Of a stretch of 64,000 nt of DNA, positions 1 to 12,836 are shown piece after piece; within the stretch, counting starts at the first letter, position 1; each line of letters opens with the position of its first letter. The notes below the pieces were generated by a model. It saw nothing but the letters and a program-made list of their open reading frames with translations. It had not been told where the DNA came from and did not search any database. Origin of the DNA: Antitrichia curtipendula (taxonomy: Eukaryota > Streptophyta > Bryopsida > Hypnales > Leucodontaceae); NCBI GenBank assembly GCA_951230915.1, contig OX579637.1:7874001-7938000 (forward strand), written 5' to 3'. The position numbers and the translations under genes are program-made.

Positions 1-1170
1 AATAAAAACAATGGAAATTCTATACCAAAGCAAGAAATAATTAACAAATTATTTTATTGCTTCATATTTGATGAAATCTCCTTTAAGTCTTTAGAATTAA
101 ACCAAAAAATAATTCACGTTTTGTAACTTTTGCTCTATTAGTTTTAATCTTTTTTTAGTTGGACTATTGATTGACTACTCCATCATGTTTATTTTTAAAT
201 CCAAAGTTTACAAATTAAAGTATTGAACATTTTCCATTTTTTCTCAAATGGCATTATGGAAATCAAATGATCAAAGTCTAATATCTTGCAATTGCTAACT
301 TGATAAGGTCACGCTACATGAAATTTATTTGAAAATCAATTGAAATAAATGACTTTATGAATGGCGATCCTATATTTGAAAGTCTTAAATTGAATAGATT
401 CTAATTTTTTCTTTTCATTTCATTTCAAGATGAACATGGTGAAATGACAACTTGGAGTTTTTTTTGGCAATAATTAGCATAGGGCCTACATGGCTTAATA
501 TTTTTGAATTTCTTGCCATATAGTCAGTGTAAAATCAATTTAGCAACTTCTCTAATTAGAAATTCAATAACGAATTTTAATCCCTAGAATCCTAGATGCC
601 CAAGTCATGTTTTGAGCTTCTACAAATTTGCTCTAAATTGAACAAAATGTCAACATTTTGATTAGGTGACTAGGTGTATCAATTAAAAAAAAATTGTAAC
701 CATCAAAATTCAAACAAGACATGTTACAAATCTCATAGGTCGCTAAAACACAACAATATCACTTATAGAGTAAAAGATAATAATGTTTGAACATGAGGGT
801 GTTAAAACTACAAAAATGATGTGAAGTCTTCCAATCCTCTTTTCAGTTTTCACAAGTCAAATTTAAAAAGTTTTTGACCAAAAAAATATGAGTTTAAATT
901 GCCTAACATGTATAACCCCAATCAATTTATGGCTCTTAAAAATACACTCTATATTTTTTTTTTAATTTTAAATAAATTTTGAATGTGATTTTTTCTCCAA
1001 AATCTAGTGTTTTCGAGGTACATTTCCAAAAGCTCTCAATGCTACAAGAAGTCAAGATTGCAATGGGTACCCTTGCACAAAGTCTTGAAACGAAAAATCA
1101 CTATCATTTAATTTTAAGAATAGACTGTTGATGCTATAACTAGACTTCAAGAAGAACTTCCTAAAAATAG
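1..1170. other. AT-rich non-coding DNA
   Basis: No reading frame of useful length or recognisable motif is present. The stretch is rich in A and T runs and resembles the other AT-rich spacers of the window. The next feature is a CG-rich repeat cluster, so a boundary between two kinds of DNA lies near 1,250. Confidence 0.6.
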
Positions 1171-1269
1171 CAACTTGGATACTACTAAAAATAGCAACTT
1201 GGTTAGGTTTTATTTAACTTCAAAGTTTTGCCAACACCAAATTTGGGTGCCTCGGGCATTTAGGCAAAA

Positions 1270-1646
1270 AATCCATCCAGATGCCCGTCCACATGCTCGT
1301 CCAATCGTCCATCCAGTTATTTGTCTAGATGCCCATCTATACAACCGTCTAGTTACCCGTTTAGATGCCCGTCCACACAACCATCCAGTTACCCATCCAC
1401 CCGCTCGTCCACATGCCCGTCCAGTTTTTCGTCCACATACCCGTCCATCACGCCCATGCCGTGCCCGTTGACGGAAGCTCTCCCGTCCAGCGCGCCCGCC
1501 GACAATTAACGTCCATCCATTTCCATAGTTTTCATCCTCTGTCAACGATTCTCATCCAGATTTCATCTTGACGGACGCCAGGGTTGAATCCTGACATCCG
1601 TCTGGACATCCTGACGGACGGACAGGACGTGACGGGGACAACCCTG
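1270..1646. repeat. CGTCCA 12-bp minisatellite and hAT-like terminus
   Basis: From about 1,270 to 1,470 the sequence is a degenerate tandem repeat of about 12 bp with core CGTCCA. It creates spurious reading frames with a tetrapeptide rhythm. From 1,570 to 1,646 it continues as dispersed GACGGACG-type motifs and ends with GACAACCCTG at 1,637-1,646. The same ten bases end the right-hand cluster of the hAT transposon at 28,337, and CAGGG-type ends are usual for hAT elements. The minus-strand ParB-like gene stops resembling its family at this point. I read this as the right end of a hAT-type element that truncates that gene. Its left end was not found. Confidence 0.6.
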
Positions 1647-3672
1647 AGTCCCGTAGTCCCAGAGTTGGCGTGAGGTCAGTCTTGGTGATGTGAGTGAGGG
1701 GTTTCTGATTGACAATGGATATTGGAACTTTCTTGTCATCGCCAATGAGTTCATCATTCTCCCAGGCGTCGAACACCTCCGTCCAAAGTTCCCAGGTCTT
1801 CTCTTTGATGAAGATAAGGGGCAACTTGGAGGACACCTTCTCATCGACGAAATGCGCCATGACCTTGAGCTTTGCTGCTTGCGATCGTGCACTCAACATT
1901 CAGAACAAGAACTATATATGACGTTTGTAACTCACAATCTAAGGCTCAGCCAAAATTACTGAATCCACGAGGTATCGGTTGCCAGTCGACACACAAAAAT
2001 GAGAAGAACGTGTAATCCATATAATTGATTTCCCAGGAAATAAGGGTTACGGTGACAAATACTTCAAATGCTATTGATGGCTTGCCACCTCCACGGTGCG
2101 GCTCTGGACACTTTGCCTTCACCTACAGCACCCTCCCCATCTCCGCGCAGGATCAAAAGGTCTTCTTTGCCACCTTCTCGGCAATATTCAAGTTCAGCGT
2201 GTTAGAAACCCGAACGAGAGTGTCCGGATCTCTGCTCAATACAAGAATGACCTTGAACTCCAAGAGATCTTTTTTGGCTGCAGAGACGTCGGGGTATTGT
2301 TCAGCCAGTTCCCTGCATGCGGTCACGGTATACTGCCCGCCAATAATATACCAGTGTATCCATGGTGTTTGCTACCAAGGCACAGGAAGACCGTCGATGT
2401 ACATCACATTGCCCTTCGCCGGACATTTGTCCATCACGGCGTCCAACCTCTTGTCAGTCGGTAGTGGAGCTTGCTTCAGAGGGATGCCGTGAATCTCGGG
2501 CTTCTTTCTGATAGAGCCATACCTCTTGTACATGGTTTTTATCTGAAATGACATAAACCCTGGAGATAAAAAACAACAGAAGAATATGTCGGCTACCAGC
2601 CGACATGATAGGTAGAAGCAGATTATATGAAATTCCGGAATGAATGCCCAATCGCACGAAATACCTTACCAAGGCGATCCTTCGCAATCTTGCGGTACTT
2701 CAGCTCGTCCGGTGCAATGTGGAGCTTGTCTGAAGGGATGACACCGGGAAGTCTCTATTTCTTGTAGGGGAAGGCATGAAGCAACCTCGTTTTGAGCGCC
2801 TAGTAGATGGCGTTCACTTCATTGTCTTTTGTCTTGGTCGTGAGATGATTCCCACTGACAAGTGCCTCGTCGAGTGTGAAGGTAAGCACACAATTGGGGT
2901 CGTCCTTCTCCTTCTTCTTCCGCTTCGGTTTGCTAGCCGATCCCGTCTCCTCGACAACAGATTCCACCTCCGCACGCGGTGCCCTCGTCACTAGCTTTTG
3001 CGACCCAGGCACCTTCTTCTTTCCCTTCTCCATCTCGCGGGCGACCAATGCGTTGTGTTGCTGCCTCTCCGTGTTTAGGCATTCCCATCCCTGTACAAGG
3101 TCATTTGCATCCTTAGAGGTGTCCTCGGCAAACATCATTCCCTTTGCCATGGACTGGGGTCCACATACATCCTCCGTGCACTTGTGGACAGGCAACTCCA
3201 ACGCAATGTAGTCCGGGACTTCATCCGGGTTCCCAATCGGGAGCAAACAAATCATGACGTGAACATCCCCGCCAACCGCCATCACTGACATGACATTCCT
3301 GTGTCCGAGCGTCATGTTTTCCTTTAGCTTGAAGGAGTACACAATCTCCACATATCTGTTGGCGCCCTCCCTCCAACATAGACCCCACGCCTGGATGGCC
3401 GGATTTGCTATCCAGGTTGCACGTGGGGGAAACCCATCTCCCATTATCCCCAAATTCGGGATTTGTTCGCCAAGTACTCTGGTCATTAGGGTCGGTTTCC
3501 TGCATAGGTATATTCATGATTAGTACAAAATTCATGTATCGGCAGCCAGCCGACAGAGGCATGAATATATCCGAACTACTAACATAACAAATGAAAGCAG
3601 GAATGTATCGGCTGCCAGCCGATACAGTGGAAGGGGCCATTACCTGTGAGGAGCAGCAGAGGAGGACGCCAT
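1647..3672 (-). pseudogene. ParB-like domain gene, 3'-truncated and decayed
   Basis: Exon 1 (3,644-3,672) opens with ATG and encodes MASSSAAPH before a GT donor. Exon 2 (2,670-3,499) joins in the correct phase and holds a lysine-rich basic segment (KPKRKKKEK). Exon 3 starts near 2,559, again in phase. It contains YIDGLPVPW, then an in-frame stop, then WYIIGGQYTVTACREL, which resembles the IxGGxHRxxA core of ParB/sulfiredoxin-type domains. A last segment near 1,690-1,900 has ELWTEVFDAWENDELI, matching the gene at 28.7-31.8 kb. There are four in-frame stops and all are TAG. The introns contain copies of the local palindrome. The 3' end runs into a hAT-like terminus. The ParB assignment rests on motif pattern only. 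The gene is divergent from the DUF7869 gene. Confidence 0.5.
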
Positions 3673-5551
3673 CACCGCCAAAATCTGCAGGTTATCGGCT
3701 GGGACGATATCGGTGTCGGTTGGTGATTGTCCTTATCGCCTGTTGGCCACCGGAGTGAATCGGCTTCCGTGAGTTGTGGGTCGGTTGTTCCTTGGAAGGC
3801 CGACCTAGTGTAAGCTGCAAGCCAAGACACGGAGAGAGGGAGAGAGAGAACGCGAGAGCAAGAGAGGCGGATTGCAAATGAGGAAAAATGAAGGTGGCTT
3901 GGGGAGTATACCCCACTTCACCCCACTCAAGTGACGGCTACCAGCTGATAGGCGCAATGATGGCAAATGTAGTCCTTTCATCCATTAGTTTTATCCATCC
4001 TTGATATTCATCCAAGAAACAGTACTTCATTTCCACCCAAGCACATCGAAGTGACGAACACTCATTGTAAGAAAATGCATACATTTCCCCAGCCGATCCT
4101 CAAATGTACAAACCCTGTCTCTCTTGCAATCACAACAACTTCATCCCTTTCCAAATTCAAATTTTAAGCGCCAAATTCCCTCTCTGACCTCCTCACTTAG
4201 GTCCAGTCTTGGAAGGATTTTGATCTTTCAGTTTCATTTCACTACGCACATAGTCAAGCCGTCTAAGAAGCATTAGGGAGGAATGGATTGCATTGGAATG
4301 TTGGGGAATGCAGGGCAATGCAGTAGATGATTGAAATGTAGAGGACCGTAGGGATGATTGGAATGCAGTAGACAACGCTCTGTAGATCAAGGCATGCTTA
4401 GTGTCGTTGCAGGAAGTTATTTTTTAAATCGTTTTCTCTATTAAATTTGTGCACTTTCTGACATTACATGTCTCACAAATCACGTCTAGTTAGAAAATCA
4501 GTGCCCCATGTCTGAAATCTACATTTCTGGATGATTTAGAGGACTTGATCTGCGCAGAATTAAATCATCAGCTTGTTCGTACAGACGTCACTGTTGACTG
4601 CCAACCGATAGGGTTGTTGGGTATTGGCTGCCAGCCAATACCAACTACAGTGGAGGGAGTACTGCAAATACCCATAGTGTTAGGACATTGTAGAGGGCTT
4701 CTACGAGGTTGTTGTCAGACGTATCGGCTGCCAGCCGATAAGGTGATTATGGGTCTGAATGCAACAACTTCCGGTATTGTAGGTCCCGATCGCCGACACG
4801 GAATCATGAATGAATCTGTTGACATTGGTCTGGACGCAAATCCTATCAAAGCATTCACAAGAAATGGTGGCTACGGGAGACTCAAGCTGCGGCACAGGGT
4901 TGTCGTTGCTCTTATTTTTTAAGGATTGTATTATGCTGGGTGAGTTGTTGTAGATAAGGTGGTGAGCCGCGATCCCTACCTCGTGCAAGTGCATGTATTG
5001 GATGTTCCAGATAACCTCAACATGCTTATTCCGTATCCTGAGGGGGATTTGGTCTTCCTCCGCCATTGCCCGAGAAGGTCAATTTGTGGGAAGCAATCTA
5101 TGTTTATTCCTATGCGGAGTCGGAAGGGTCTACTTTCGCTGGTGTCGGCCGGCAGCCGATACAAGTGAACACGGATGATAAGCCCATTCACTAGTTCCTA
5201 CACTCACTGTTAATATGGATGTTGCTCTTCTACACACTGTTGGCTCGAACCTGGTATATGCTGGAGTGGGCGTAATTGTCGAGTGTTCCCCAAAAGCAAT
5301 TTGGAATGGCTTTCGAGTTCTACATAGTTTCTTCCTAGTTGTCAAGCTTTAGCACGTCGCTGATGAATTTAAGGATCACAATGCCTATTGCAAGAATCCA
5401 GATTTGATGACACTCAAACTCTATGTTGGATACAAAATACTCTAGAGTGGTTATAAGGTCAGGCCTGTCGTAACCTCGAGTGCAGTTCCCACAAATGTCG
5501 GCGGCTAGCCAACATGTTCCTCGGGTACCTAATTGAGGAGAGTGTTTTTGG
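3673..5551. other. Divergent region between ParB-like and DUF7869 genes
   Basis: This interval separates the first ATG of the minus-strand gene from the first recognisable exon of the plus-strand gene. It holds about six palindrome copies, an AG-rich stretch near 3,830-3,870 and open stretches near 4,960-5,130 and 5,190-5,340. Those stretches could be 5' exons of the plus-strand gene, but they match nothing I recognise. Promoters for both genes should lie here. I see no convincing TATA box. Confidence 0.4.
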
Positions 5552-8500
5552 ATGGTCATTGTGAAAGTGGAGGTAGCTCAATCGGTGTCCGGGCTGAGTT
5601 CCCCGTGCTGGCACAGGCAGGATTTCCTGCAACAGCTTCGGACGAGGACAGTTGAGACGATAGACTGTACTCATCTGACGATGACAGCCACGGGTCTGCT
5701 GATCACCTTCCCAATGTTTATGGTCTCACTAGCTCTGGAGATGCCGGATCGGAATCCAACGTTGTTGGAAGCTTCGTCAATACGGACGTGTTTATTAGAA
5801 CCAACAAAAGTGGAGACATCAACTTCAGCTTGGATGGAATTCAGTTGGGTCTTCAATTCCCCCGATAGACCACTTTGGAGGAATCAATATTGCAAACTAC
5901 TGAACGATGACTTCTCCTTCTTCGGAAGAGCAATGATCCAAGTCTGTCTTCCTGACGAAGCGTGCGACAACGGTGTCCTCAGAGATTTGGATGTGGGTGT
6001 CATGTTCGTGTCGAACAATGATGCACTGCAAATGACAACCATGTGCTGGCGGCTTTCTCACGCTAGATTGGAAGGTGGAAGGCTACTCTCGGAAACTGTC
6101 ACGCTATACTCCGAGGCTGCTGAGCTGATTGAGTCTAACAATGGCAAAATGCAGGGGGTACCCAAGAATCCATACCGGTTCGTGCGTCGGAGGGTCCTTT
6201 CCAAGGATCCCAAGTCCAAGCTAAAAACCAAGACGTTGGAGCTGGACATTTGGAAGGTCAGCTCCCAGAAGTGTTGCAAGCTTAGGTGTTGTCAAACCTT
6301 TCCTTGGGAGGACACTAGAACTCTACGCCGAAAGTTTTACACCTGCACATTCGAGACGAGGAGGGAGATCGCCTATACGGTGCAGAGTCAACTTCATGCT
6401 GGTACTATTCCGGGGAAGAACTTTGTCACTCTCGCAAATGTAGACGTGTGCGAAAACGCCTGGTATATCATTCACGGGGTTTCCAGATCAGCCAATCATG
6501 TGTACAAGGCCGCGGCAATTGGAGGATCCGTTAGCGGGTCGCACGGAAATGCAAGGGCTCGCCATCCACGTCTGCAGACGGTTCAAGCTCAAGCAACTCT
6601 CATGACAATTATTGGCGAGAATGCCGACCAGATGCCAAACAAGTTCAGATTAGTAGAAAATAAACGTGTCGACAATCTTAAGGTTGTCCCCTCTGCAATC
6701 GACTAGGATCACATGCGCGAACAAGTTAATTATGTAAGTGTCGTTGACCCTCCTCCCTTCCTATGCATGATGGTGTTTCTTCTGTCGATTGCCAGCCGAT
6801 ACAGTCAGGCCTAGCTGCGCTATCGTTCAACCGTTCTTCACTCCTTCGTTATGTCCATGCATTCCAGTTATGTCGGCTGCCAGCCGATACATTCAGGTCT
6901 AGCTGCGCTACTGTTCAGTCATTCTTCACTCCTTCGTTATGTCCATGCATTCCAATTATGTCGACTGCCAACCAATACATTCAGGTCTAGCTGCACTATT
7001 GTTCAGTCATTCTTCACTCCTTTGTTATGTCCATGCATTCCAATTATGTCGATTGCCAACCGATACATTCAGGTCTAGCTGCGCTCTCATTCAGTCATTC
7101 TTCATTCCTTCATTATGTCCATGCATTGCAGTTATGTTGGCTGTCAGCCGATACAGTTGTCTATTGTGTCAAGGTGTCTCACCCACTTGGGTATGGCTTT
7201 CAAGTCAACGGAATATGCAACATGATGCTGGTCTTGCATTCCGCCATTAGCCGACTTCGGAGGGCTCACTTCAGAAACGTCGAGGTTAAGGCGGTTGGGA
7301 GCAATTTCTCCAAGTGCATAGAATGTGACTTCCTTGTCGAATGCATCGCCAAGTATCCAAGTGGTTGTGATGAGTGGCAGGCGCTGGTCGACAACAGTGA
7401 AAGACATCTCAATTACCAGCGCGCTTATAGAAATGTCTATGGTGGATGGACCTTGCAGTCGGTGCAAAATCCGTTGAAGTTTCTCTGTATTATTCACTAC
7501 AAAATAGACACATCCAAGACCGCTATTTCCAAGATGCAATGCATCACCAAGGCCACTGCTGGGCTCGGACAGATACCAATCTCATGTACTCAAATGCTCA
7601 CACACGGATATGGCGATGGCGTGTATGCTCATTACTCCACATCTCTCTGGCCGGGGGACTCGAATATTACAATATCGTCGCTGTGCAAGGTCCTTCGAGC
7701 TCTAGAGATGCCACCTGTTTGGGAATCCAAGATGCTCTTTTCAACACCACCACTAAATAACTTCTTTGAGGCTCTGCTTCATAGTAAGTCAAGATGCAAC
7801 TCATCGATTCCTCTGGCCTCCGACAAAGTCACAAGCACCCCAGGAACATGATGACCACATGTTCCGCTTCCGAGAAAACTGTTTTTGCAACTAGACAACT
7901 CCGCGAAGGACAACAAGAATTGGTTCCTCAAGGCATTCTGCTCATTACTCACGGCTAGGCGCGTCTTCAAGGAAGTAACTGTTGGTTTTCTCATCATCAG
8001 TCATACGCACAAAGACATTGACGCGCACTTCAGTTATCTCTCAAAACTAATCAAGAGGAAAAACACAAACGTCCTTGCAGATCTCATGAAGGCGTTCATG
8101 GATTCACAAAAGACGATGGCCTTCATACCGGAGTTCGTTCAAGAGGAGGCGGACTTCAAATTGTACCTCAAGGGCTTCCATCATGATGGGATGAACAGGA
8201 TCGTTGGTCTCGAGGATAAACACCTATTCAAATTCTACAAAGAGGACTCTGGAGGTGATTAAGGATGGCTGGTCATGAAGTACAAGAAAAGAACGACGGA
8301 TTCATTGTGGCTTCCTCCGAGGCCACCCGTAAAAATGTGGACTTCGGATGATGATGGCAGACCGAAAATTCCAAGGGGGGATCCACTCCCTATTCCATTC
8401 AAGGCCCTCTGAGGAAACGTCGAGATAAATCACAGGAAGCGTAACACAGACAAGGAAGTTGCCAAGGCTAGTAAATGCAATGAGAAGCAAAGTTTCATCA

Positions 8501-9213
8501 GGAATGGAGACGCAAATTACATCGAATTCTAGAAATCGGGAATGGCCAAAAATAGGCGATACGCAGAGGAAATGGCTGGTTGTGTGGCATATTGGGAAAG
8601 AATTCTCTCTGAGATTAATTTGCCACTCCCACCAACTCCATCATTACTTCAGGAAGGGTTTTGGCTATTGTCTCACTAGACTAGAGATCACAAATCCGCA
8701 TTTCAACAGGAGGGAGAGGATCCGAATAATCCAGTTGACATCACTCCGGAGGACGACACAGAGCCCTCTCCATACTGCGGGCTTGCCAAGGACAGGCTGC
8801 GGCTGACCTTTAATCCCTTCAGGGAGATTTTGTTCTTTGTCGACCATGTCACAACAATTACCTTCCCGTTTGGCTTGGCCGAGTACTAGAGTGTGTGGAC
8901 ATGACTCCGGGATCATCTTATGGAAATTTCAAGTTGGAATGGTGGACTCCAATGAAGGCCAAGAGGAAAGGTAAAGCAATTGTGGCGAGGGAGTGCTGGA
9001 CCCGGAGATGGCATAAGGAACTATGTCTTCCGTAGGTTGTTCATGTCAACATAGTCTTGTACTCGCACAGAATGCCCTCGCATGCGAAGAAAGGACCTCC
9101 CACGTCTCATGTTATCCCGAAGGCCTCGGTTGTTGCTGCGATTGCGAATCTGGAGGCCACGGGTGCAGTTGTGGACAAAGACGCAGAAGACAAGGGAGAT
9201 GACTGACGTCTTC
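5552..9213 (+). pseudogene. DUF7869-family transposase-like gene, decayed
   Basis: The first exon (to about 6,734) has KLRCCQTFPWEDTRTLRRKF and DVCENAWYIIHGVSR, typical of the region ahead of DUF7869. A stop at 6,704 is followed by DHMREQVNY and a GTAAGT donor. After an intron filled by an 88-bp array, coding resumes near 7,170 with NFSKCIECDFL and GLGQIPISCTQMLTHGYGDG. The DUF7869 core follows at about 7,885: QLDNSAKDNKN and SHTHKDIDAHFSYLSK, where GHTHEDID is usual. The same frame continues to about 8,890, shifts by one base, and runs to about 9,210 at a possible GT donor. I count ten in-frame stops (5 TAG, 4 TGA, 1 TAA). DUF7869 is thought to be a transposase-like nuclease fold. This copy cannot make a full protein without repeated readthrough. 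Confidence 0.65.
6763..7158. repeat. Intronic 88-bp tandem array, one palindrome per unit
   Basis: Four and a half units start at 6,763, 6,851, 6,939, 7,027 and 7,115, exactly 88 bp apart. Each unit carries ATGTCCATGCATTCC or a variant, then one copy of the family 1 palindrome, then a CT-rich tail. The array sits inside the intron that starts at about 6,735. Because 88 is not a multiple of three, it produces a ladder of overlapping spurious open frames. Confidence 0.9.
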
Positions 9214-9775
9214 AGGTTACCGGATATGCCGGTTGCCAACCGATAGGACACATGTTGTTCATTGCGTTCACTTCCGGCTTCCGGTGCTTGGATCCAGCAC
9301 TCAGATCCTGGTGTCGGCTGCCAACCGATACGCCGGACACTGCTGCGTTTTGGACGCTCCGTTCTGTTAACACGGTGGGATCTGTCCATCTGTAATCATC
9401 ACTTAATCTCGGTTCCGGTCAGGAATAAAGTAGCTTCATGTCTTCATCCTCGGTATCCCTGACATTTTCTATTTTCCATTTTCCATTCCTTTGGCTGCCC
9501 GCTAATACAATTAGCCTATATGATTAGCGCACAAGTGGATACGATATTTCTAGTTGTTATCGTGAATCTTCTGCTCTTCTCTTATTGAAATTGCATTGGA
9601 TGTGTATGATTTGGTTTTCAATATATATAAATTCCTCCTTAGACTTTTTTCCAACTGCTTCTTTATATGGCGCTCATGGAATGGTGACTTTTTCGGCTCT
9701 GATTTTCACGGTACTATTTGCATTTGACTGCACATGTTGCTCTGGACTCTCTTATCGGCTGCCAACCTATACATG

Positions 9776-12700
9776 TTGAGGGGCTCGGGGTGTTTTCTGT
9801 TTTGGATTTGGAGGTGATAGGATTTGCATTATAGGATTTGTATTGGGGATCCGCCTTGGTTTCGGTTCCACGGTTATAGGATACTCTTCTTGGATTACAA
9901 GTTCACGTTGCCACTGAATCATTTTACCATGTCTATTTCTCTTCAAAGCAAATTGTCCTTCATGATGAATCCATTTTGTTAGACAAGCTCAATAGTATGT
10001 AGGTGGGCCGCCCACACTTTTCTATCATTTTAATCATGGTTTTTTTGTTCTTTAGGTGATTCTGCAATATGAATTTGTCCATATTTGGTGTAATTGTCCA
10101 TAATTAGTTAAATATGGGTTTAACACTAAATACCATCTTTAGTATAGTCCAATTGAAGCTAAGCTTGGTTTCCAATGTAAGCTTATTTTCACTGAAAGTT
10201 CTCCAATGATTAGAACATACTAGGAACATAATGGGAATATATTGGGAACACTTCCAACAATTTTTTCATGTCATGTCCAAAACCATATTCCACTCTTTCT
10301 TCACATAGTGCTTCTAAATTTCATAGGAACTAGATTTTTTATTATTTTTCAAATTTATTTATTTTGATTGTGAAGACATACTATGTACTTCAATCCACCG
10401 TTTGGATTTTTGAGTTTCAAACTAATGTGGTGAAGTTTTTTCTCAAAAAGTTGTGTGAGCCTTTGTAAACTTTTGGACATTGTTGCATTGCAAGATTTTT
10501 TTGAATGTGATCTATGTCTTATTTTTCTTTGAAATTCTTTTGGAGACATTCCTAACATGATTTAGAATATGAAATTTAAAAAAATTCAGCACCATAGCAA
10601 AAAATTTACCACAATCAATGGTCAAAGGCAAGTGAAGTTCTTGGCACAGTGGAAAAAAAAAGGGGGTTCAATTCAAATGCTCATATCTTTCAAACCGTAT
10701 GTTATGAAATTTTTTCCACTTGTTCTTCTTCAAGTATAGTACAAAACCCAACGATTATACTAGGAAAACAAAAAATTTGTTGAAATTTTCTATAAACATA
10801 GTAGTAGTGGCAGTTTTGAGTAGATTTGCATAGAAAATGGCCTTAGTCCTTTAGGTATTAAAATTGCTATTTGATTGTGCATCTTTGTGGTCATATTTAA
10901 TTTATATAAATTAAAATTAAAAGACAATCAGTAGAATGTGCAGTCTAGGATTCCAAAGTAAGATTTTTTCTGAACATTCAATTGTAAAAATTGGGAGGGT
11001 TTCATTCCACTTCAACTGCTAGGGTTTAGGATTCAAGTGTCACAATGTGGATTTATTAGGGAAAAGCATTTATTATAAAGTAACTAAACAAGCCATGTAC
11101 TTTCATAAAGTAATCACGGATGGAATTAAAATTTCCAATGTCAGTGGAACGGATCCCCAACCTAGCCAGAGTTTGTGTGAGTGCATCAAAATTCCAAGTC
11201 TTCTCATATTATGTCAGACACGTATCATTCAAAAAATCCAAATACTTGACATGTAGAGAGTATCTTACCTATCTAGTGTATTAAATATTATTCTCCCCCC
11301 AGTTTCTTGCCATTTGAACGAAATAGTCTATTATAACTTACATTATACCATTTCCAACGTTGCGAAGGTTCCTAAAAATTCTGACTGATACAGGAAACTG
11401 AAGTCAATCCACTTGCATAGTCTCCAAATACTCATACTCAGAACCTTTCACTATATTTGATCTAGAATCAACGTAGCTAGCTTTATTGATTTTGTTGAAA
11501 CAAACGGAATATTATTATTCTATTAATGGAAAAATGTGAAAGTTATTGAATTTCGAAGTTTGTATGAGTTAAAAATTTAAGAAATTACTTTTACTTTTTT
11601 TTTGCTATGGCAATGACACATGGGCTCATTAGTTTCTTTATATTAGTAGAAAGTCCATGTTACCTTATATTTCCTTAATTGAAGTAGTTTTGGGGATGTG
11701 GTAGAAATTTGTTGTGAATGTTTCAATAGAGCACTTCCATGGGGAAATTCAAAGATTATTGTTTGTACTGTTTGTATGAAATATTCCATAGTTATGTAAT
11801 GAAATTTTAATGCTCATGAAGCTACAAATTGAAGATTCCAATGACGATGAAATAGGATTCCACTGCACCTTCAAGGGAGTGGAATAGGGAATTTAGAAAG
11901 TCATATTTTGAAACCACAAGACCTACTAAATGCGGCATCGACTGCTGAATAATGCCTTTACTTGCTGACAATCTTTCATTAGTCAAAGTGTAGAAAGAAG
12001 ATCCGCCGCCAAGGTATTTCTTGAACAATTCTGGCGGGATTTCAAATTATTCAAAAAAATTCCCCTTCATCGCGAAGGCCAACTGTCTCATGGTCAATCA
12101 TTCTCTTTTTCTTTTGAATTCCACTGAATCCTCCTCCGTATCTCTAATCTCCAAATTCTGGCGATTTGATATAAGTAAATGACATATTGCTGTGCTGAGG
12201 GTGTTTGTGCAAAGGACTTCACTGACAACGGTGCTTTGTGCAAAAGGTGAGACATCATCACCTCATTATATGGAAGTTTTCAAGTTCTAGTGCGTCAATT
12301 TAGATTTAAATGATTCACCCTAACAAAATGCTCCACTATTGCATTCAATATGATCAGTTGCGCTCACACACTTTGAGACCATTGTAGTCAAAAGGATTCA
12401 TTTAGTCGGACCGAAGAGGGGAGCATAGAGAAGATGCCGAAAATGATAAAATCAAGTAGTAAAGGATGTTTACAACAATCTCGATTTGTTTCAAGTATGT
12501 GCCAGTCAACAAAAACCACACGTGCATACAGAATACATGTACATATGTATTTCTATACCAGTATATACATACGTGGACAATACGTGTATGTACATTTCAT
12601 TCTAGGTGTACTGAAGTACAGAACGTAGCAGTTTCACGAGTAGTCGATAAATAGTCAAATCATTCATTCTAATAAATCATCATCTGGATTGATCCAGATG

Positions 12701-12820
12701 AAATGGAAGACTAGACAGATGTCCACCTTTGCATTAACCTGAATCCATCAAGAAGGAGATCATTTTTGGATAAATTGTCGACTTCATGAGTACACCTACT
12801 TGGTACTGTTTGGTAAATGA
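9776..12820. other. AT-rich non-coding DNA with a dispersed module
   Basis: No supported gene is present. Between about 10,640 and 10,860 lies a module that ends in AGTCCTTTAGGTATTAAA. It resembles modules ending at about 20,430, 22,150 and 42,540. Near 12,676-12,705 is a near-perfect palindrome, CATCTGGATTGATCCAGATG, related to the 28-bp repeat that follows. The 12,520-12,600 interval is rich in TACATATGTA-like alternating sequence. Confidence 0.5.
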
Positions 12821-12836
12821 TTAACGATGTTTCACT

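Larger units (their letters stand above)
1972..9775. repeat. Interspersed palindrome family 1 (core ATCGGCTGCCAGCCGAT)
   Basis: About 20 copies of a 17-23 bp dyad-symmetric motif, TGT-ATCGGCTGCCAGCCGAT-ACA when complete, lie near 1,975, 2,587, 3,535, 3,605, 3,945, 4,600, 4,620, 4,721, 5,144, 5,490, 6,785, 6,870, 6,958, 7,046, 7,133, 9,230, 9,313, 9,490 and 9,753. They lie in introns, flanks and the divergent region between the two genes. None was seen elsewhere in the window. Variants are mainly C-to-T or G-to-A changes (for example TTGCCAACC for CTGCCAGCC). The symmetry suggests a protein-binding site or a hairpin. Confidence 0.85.

Noticed and set aside
1175..1571. Arg-Pro-rich open frames on both strands
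   Set aside because: They follow the 12-bp repeat exactly and have no homologous counterpart; the CG-rich clusters at 33.5, 41.1 and 43.6 kb give similar artefacts.
6763..7158. CRISPR-like array
   Set aside because: Repeats are adjacent and diverged with no unique spacers, and the context is a eukaryotic intron.
6763..7250. Series of overlapping open frames with HSSYV-CQPIHSG repeats
   Set aside because: They are the three-frame reading of the 88-bp intronic array; the sequence lies between a GTAAGT donor and the next DUF7869 exon.
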